This document shows positions 34,962-37,270 of a stretch of DNA of 37,270 nt, piece by piece. The DNA is taken from positions 1-37,270 of the forward strand of contig NZ_LZFO01000027.1 of assembly GCF_001758365.1 (NCBI RefSeq), given 5' to 3'. The first letter of the stretch is position 1; each line of letters opens with the position of its first letter. The translations under genes and the position numbers were made by a program. Under the pieces are notes generated by a model. It saw nothing but the letters and a program-made list of their open reading frames with translations. It searched no databases and was not told the origin of the DNA. This DNA comes from Clostridium acetireducens DSM 10703 (GTDB taxonomy: Bacteria > Bacillota > Clostridia > Clostridiales > Clostridiaceae).

Positions 34962-35846
34962 ATGAAAGCTAAGTCTGTAGATAAGTTTTTTAATTCAATA
35001 TTATATATTGTATCAATTTTCATTATTTTACTTTTAATATCCTTAATAAGTTATATAATTTTTAATGGAAGAAATTTTTTGAGATTTGAATTTTTATTTG
35101 GAAATCCTAAAATAGGAGAAGCAGGAGGAGGTATAGGTCCTCAATTATTTAATTCATTTTACATGCTAATAATATCTCTTTTAATAACAGTACCTTTAGG
35201 AGTAGGGGCTGGTATTTATTTAGCTCAATATGCTAAAAATAAAAGATTATTATATATTATAAGATTATGTTTAGAAACTATGTCCTCTCTTCCTTCCATA
35301 GTTGTAGGACTATTTGGATTATTAGTTTTTGTAAAGGCTACTGGATGGGGATTTACGCTGCTTTCAGGTTCATTAGCAGTAGCTATTATAAATTTACCAG
35401 GGCTTACTAGAGTAAGTGAAAATGCAATAATATCTTCAGCATCATTAGTAGAAGAAGCTAGTTTAGGGTTAGGAGCAACTAGGTGGCAAACTATAAAAAA
35501 GGTTGTATTGCCATCGGCAATGCCTCAAATATTAACAGGTGTTATATTAGCTTCAGGAAGAATTTTTGGAGAAGCTGCAGCACTTTTATATACTGCTGGT
35601 ATGAGTGCACCAATATTAAATATACACAGTAATGTAACCAGTAAGTCATTTCCTCTTAATTTAATGAGACCTGCAGAGACTTTATCAGTCTATATATGGC
35701 AGTTAAATTCAGAAGGTATGGTACCAGATGCGGCACAAATAGCAAATGGAGCAGCAGCAGTGCTTATAATAATGGTTTTAGTATTTAATATATTTTCTAG
35801 AATTATAGGTAATAAGATTTATAAAAAATATACAGGAAGTAAATAA
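34962..35846 (+). CDS. pstA: Phosphate ABC transporter permease PstA
   Basis: The second permease subunit, 294 residues, with about six membrane helices. The segment [20 protein letters not shown] and the loop [20 protein letters not shown] (EAA motif) are family signatures, as is [15 protein letters not shown]. The residue pattern [11 protein letters not shown] is typical of PstA. GAGGTG (34946-34951) is 10 nt before the ATG at 34962; another ATG four bases earlier is out of frame. It follows pstC after 4 bp and precedes pstB by 11 bp, so the operon is tightly packed. Confidence 0.94.
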   Translation: MKAKSVDKFFNSILYIVSIFIILLLISLISYIIFNGRNFLRFEFLFGNPKIGEAGGGIGPQLFNSFYMLIISLLITVPLGVGAGIYLAQYAKNKRLLYIIRLCLETMSSLPSIVVGLFGLLVFVKATGWGFTLLSGSLAVAIINLPGLTRVSENAIISSASLVEEASLGLGATRWQTIKKVVLPSAMPQILTGVILASGRIFGEAAALLYTAGMSAPILNIHSNVTSKSFPLNLMRPAETLSVYIWQLNSEGMVPDAAQIANGAAAVLIIMVLVFNIFSRIIGNKIYKKYTGSK

Positions 35847-35857
35847 GGAGGATACAC

Positions 35858-36607
35858 ATGGCTATAATAGATACAATAAATTTAAATTTATATTATGGAA
35901 AAGTTCAAGCTTTAAAAGATGTAAATATAAGCTTTGAAGAAAACACTGTTACAGCATTAATAGGTCCTTCTGGTTGTGGAAAATCTACATTTCTTAGAAC
36001 TTTAAATAGAATGAATGATTTAATAGATAGTGTACGTATAGATGGAGAAGTTCTATTTGAAGGTAAAAATATATATAAGGATTATGATGAAATTTATCTT
36101 AGGAAGAGAATAGGAATGGTATTTCAAAAGCCTAATCCTTTTCCTATGTCTATATATAATAATGTGGCCTATGGTCCTAAAATACATGGTGTTAAAGATA
36201 AAAATAAATTAGATGAAATTGTAGAAAAAAGTTTAAAAGGAGCGGCACTTTGGGATGAAGTAAAGGATAATTTAAAAAAGAGTGCTATAGGATTATCTGG
36301 TGGACAACAACAAAGAGTATGTATAGCTAGGACATTAGCAGTAGAACCAGATGTAATATTAATGGATGAACCAACTTCGGCATTAGATCCTATATCTACT
36401 TTAAAAATTGAAGAATTAATGGATGAATTGAAAAAAAATTACACTGTGATAATAGTAACTCACAATATGCAACAAGCAGGAAGAATAGCAGATAATACCG
36501 CCTTTTTTTTAAATGGAGAAATTATAGAGTTTGATAAAACAGAAGATATATTTCATAAACCTCAAGATAAAAGAACGGAAGATTACATTACAGGTAGATT
36601 TGGATAA
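35858..36607 (+). CDS. pstB: Phosphate ABC transporter ATPase PstB
   Basis: A 249-residue ATPase that powers phosphate uptake through PstCA. Walker [10 protein letters not shown] is at 36-44, the Q-loop is in [16 protein letters not shown], the ABC signature [14 protein letters not shown] is near 146-159, Walker B is [14 protein letters not shown] and the H-loop is VTHNMQQA. The PstB-specific block [10 protein letters not shown] follows Walker A. The length is typical. It starts behind AAGGAGG and is followed 24 bp later by phoU. It also takes part in phosphate signalling with PhoU and PhoR in other bacteria. Confidence 0.97.
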   Translation: MAIIDTINLNLYYGKVQALKDVNISFEENTVTALIGPSGCGKSTFLRTLNRMNDLIDSVRIDGEVLFEGKNIYKDYDEIYLRKRIGMVFQKPNPFPMSIYNNVAYGPKIHGVKDKNKLDEIVEKSLKGAALWDEVKDNLKKSAIGLSGGQQQRVCIARTLAVEPDVILMDEPTSALDPISTLKIEELMDELKKNYTVIIVTHNMQQAGRIADNTAFFLNGEIIEFDKTEDIFHKPQDKRTEDYITGRFG

Positions 36608-36631
36608 TTTTAAAAGGAGAGGTGGCATAAG

Positions 36632-37162
36632 GTGTTAAGAAAAAATTTTGATTATAATTTGCAAGTATTACGTAGTGATGTTTTGAGAATGGGAAATATA
36701 GTTGAAAAACAGATACATGAATCTATTAAAGCTTTAATAAATCAAAATGAAGAATTAGCACAAAAGATTATTGTAAAGGATGATTTAGTAGACGAGCTTC
36801 AAAAAGAAATAGAATATAAATGTGTTAAGTTAATAGCTAAAGAACAACCTCTAGCTGAAGATTTAAGATTTATATTTACAACTATAAAAATAGTTACAGA
36901 TTTAGAGAGAATGGCTGATCATGCAGTAGATATATGTAAAATAGCTATATTATTAAAAAATGAAAAATATATAAAAGAGCTTATTAATATTCCAAAGATA
37001 TCTGAAATAGTAAAAATTATGATAGAAAAAGTTTTAGAGGCTTATGTAAGTAAAGATATAAATAAATGCTATTATGTATGTAAAATGGATGATGATATAG
37101 ATGGATTGTATAGAAAAACTTTTGATGAATTAATAGATATAATGAGGAAATTGCACAATTAA
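36632..37162 (+). CDS. phoU: PhoU, apparently C-terminally truncated
   Basis: PhoU links Pst transport to the phosphate kinase and is a dimer-forming helical protein of two three-helix bundles. This one has 176 residues against about 215 usually. The first bundle is complete, with the metal-binding motif TDLERMADHAVDI near 88-100. The second begins normally (KISEIVKIMIEKVLEAY, CKMDDDIDGLYRKTFDELIDIM), but the protein ends at MRKLHN. The last helix, which should carry the second ERIADHATNI-like metal motif, is missing, and no frame downstream to 37270 restores it. It starts with GTG behind AGGAGAGGTGG. Loss of function or altered signalling is possible. Confidence 0.85.
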   Translation: MLRKNFDYNLQVLRSDVLRMGNIVEKQIHESIKALINQNEELAQKIIVKDDLVDELQKEIEYKCVKLIAKEQPLAEDLRFIFTTIKIVTDLERMADHAVDICKIAILLKNEKYIKELINIPKISEIVKIMIEKVLEAYVSKDINKCYYVCKMDDDIDGLYRKTFDELIDIMRKLHN

Positions 37163-37230
37163 ACTTCCTCAATTATATTTAAAAATCATTACTTTTTGTT
37201 AATAATTAACTATTTTGTTCAGAAAAAGAT

Positions 37231-37259
37231 AATAGCAAAGCTAAGGTGCTATTGCACCT
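37231..37259 (+). promoter_or_regulatory. Two mutually exclusive small hairpins
   Basis: AATAGCA (37231-37237) can pair with TGCTATT (37247-37253), while AGGTGC (37244-37249) can pair with GCACCT (37254-37259) around TATT. The two helices share bases, so only one can form. There is no T-run in the window after them. The next gene lies beyond the edge, so a role in attenuation is only a possibility. Confidence 0.3.
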
Positions 37260-37270
37260 GTGGATAACTT

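Noticed and set aside
37259-37267. Replication origin element
   Set aside because: A single DnaA-box match is expected by chance; there is no cluster of boxes, no dnaA or dnaN, and no unwinding region.

Overview
The window is about 37 kb of very A+T-rich DNA with short intergenic gaps, purine-rich ribosome binding sites and nearly all genes on the + strand. It carries spoIIGA-sigE-sigG, an intact sigK, a T-box leader, IreB and Ribonuclease J. This combination points to an endospore-forming Clostridium of the sensu stricto type (cluster I). I do not call a species. It reads as a core chromosomal region: I see no transposase, phage, CRISPR, rRNA or tRNA gene.

Layout. (1) 1-3374: the start of a divergent gene at the left edge, then iscR-iscS-iscU-mnmA, which supplies Fe-S clusters and tRNA 2-thiouridine sulfur; an IscR-type operator lies just downstream of the promoter. 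(2) 3349-3746: a near-perfect 398-bp inverted repeat with 122-bp identical arms. It reaches into the end of mnmA and carries two GGA-loop hairpins at its tip; it is the strangest object in the window. (3) 3841-6628: a double PRC-barrel protein, an AI-2E family permease, and argF behind two candidate ARG boxes. (4) 6666-13349: a consensus promoter and alanine T-box, then alaS, ireB, ruvX, a DUF1292 gene, a Fur-family regulator, RNase J and a YlbF-family gene. (5) 13476-18231: typA, mltG, trmR and trhP; the last two make 5-methoxyuridine at tRNA position 34. (6) 18302-23556: a class B PBP, sigK, a PilT-like ATPase and a membrane glycosyltransferase. (7) 23741-29672: ftsA-ftsZ, spoIIGA-sigE-sigG, ylmC and nrdR, the division/sporulation cluster. 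(8) 29758-37162: pgeF, the phosphate two-component system phoP-phoR, then pstS-pstC-pstA-pstB-phoU. PhoU lacks its expected C-terminal end.

The genes join up into circuits. IscR senses the clusters made by the genes it controls. The T-box senses uncharged tRNA-Ala to control alaS. SpoIIGA activates SigE, encoded next to it, and a good SigF-type promoter precedes sigG. PhoP-PhoR lies directly upstream of the Pst transporter it probably controls. Strong palindromic terminators separate the units, several of them almost without a loop.
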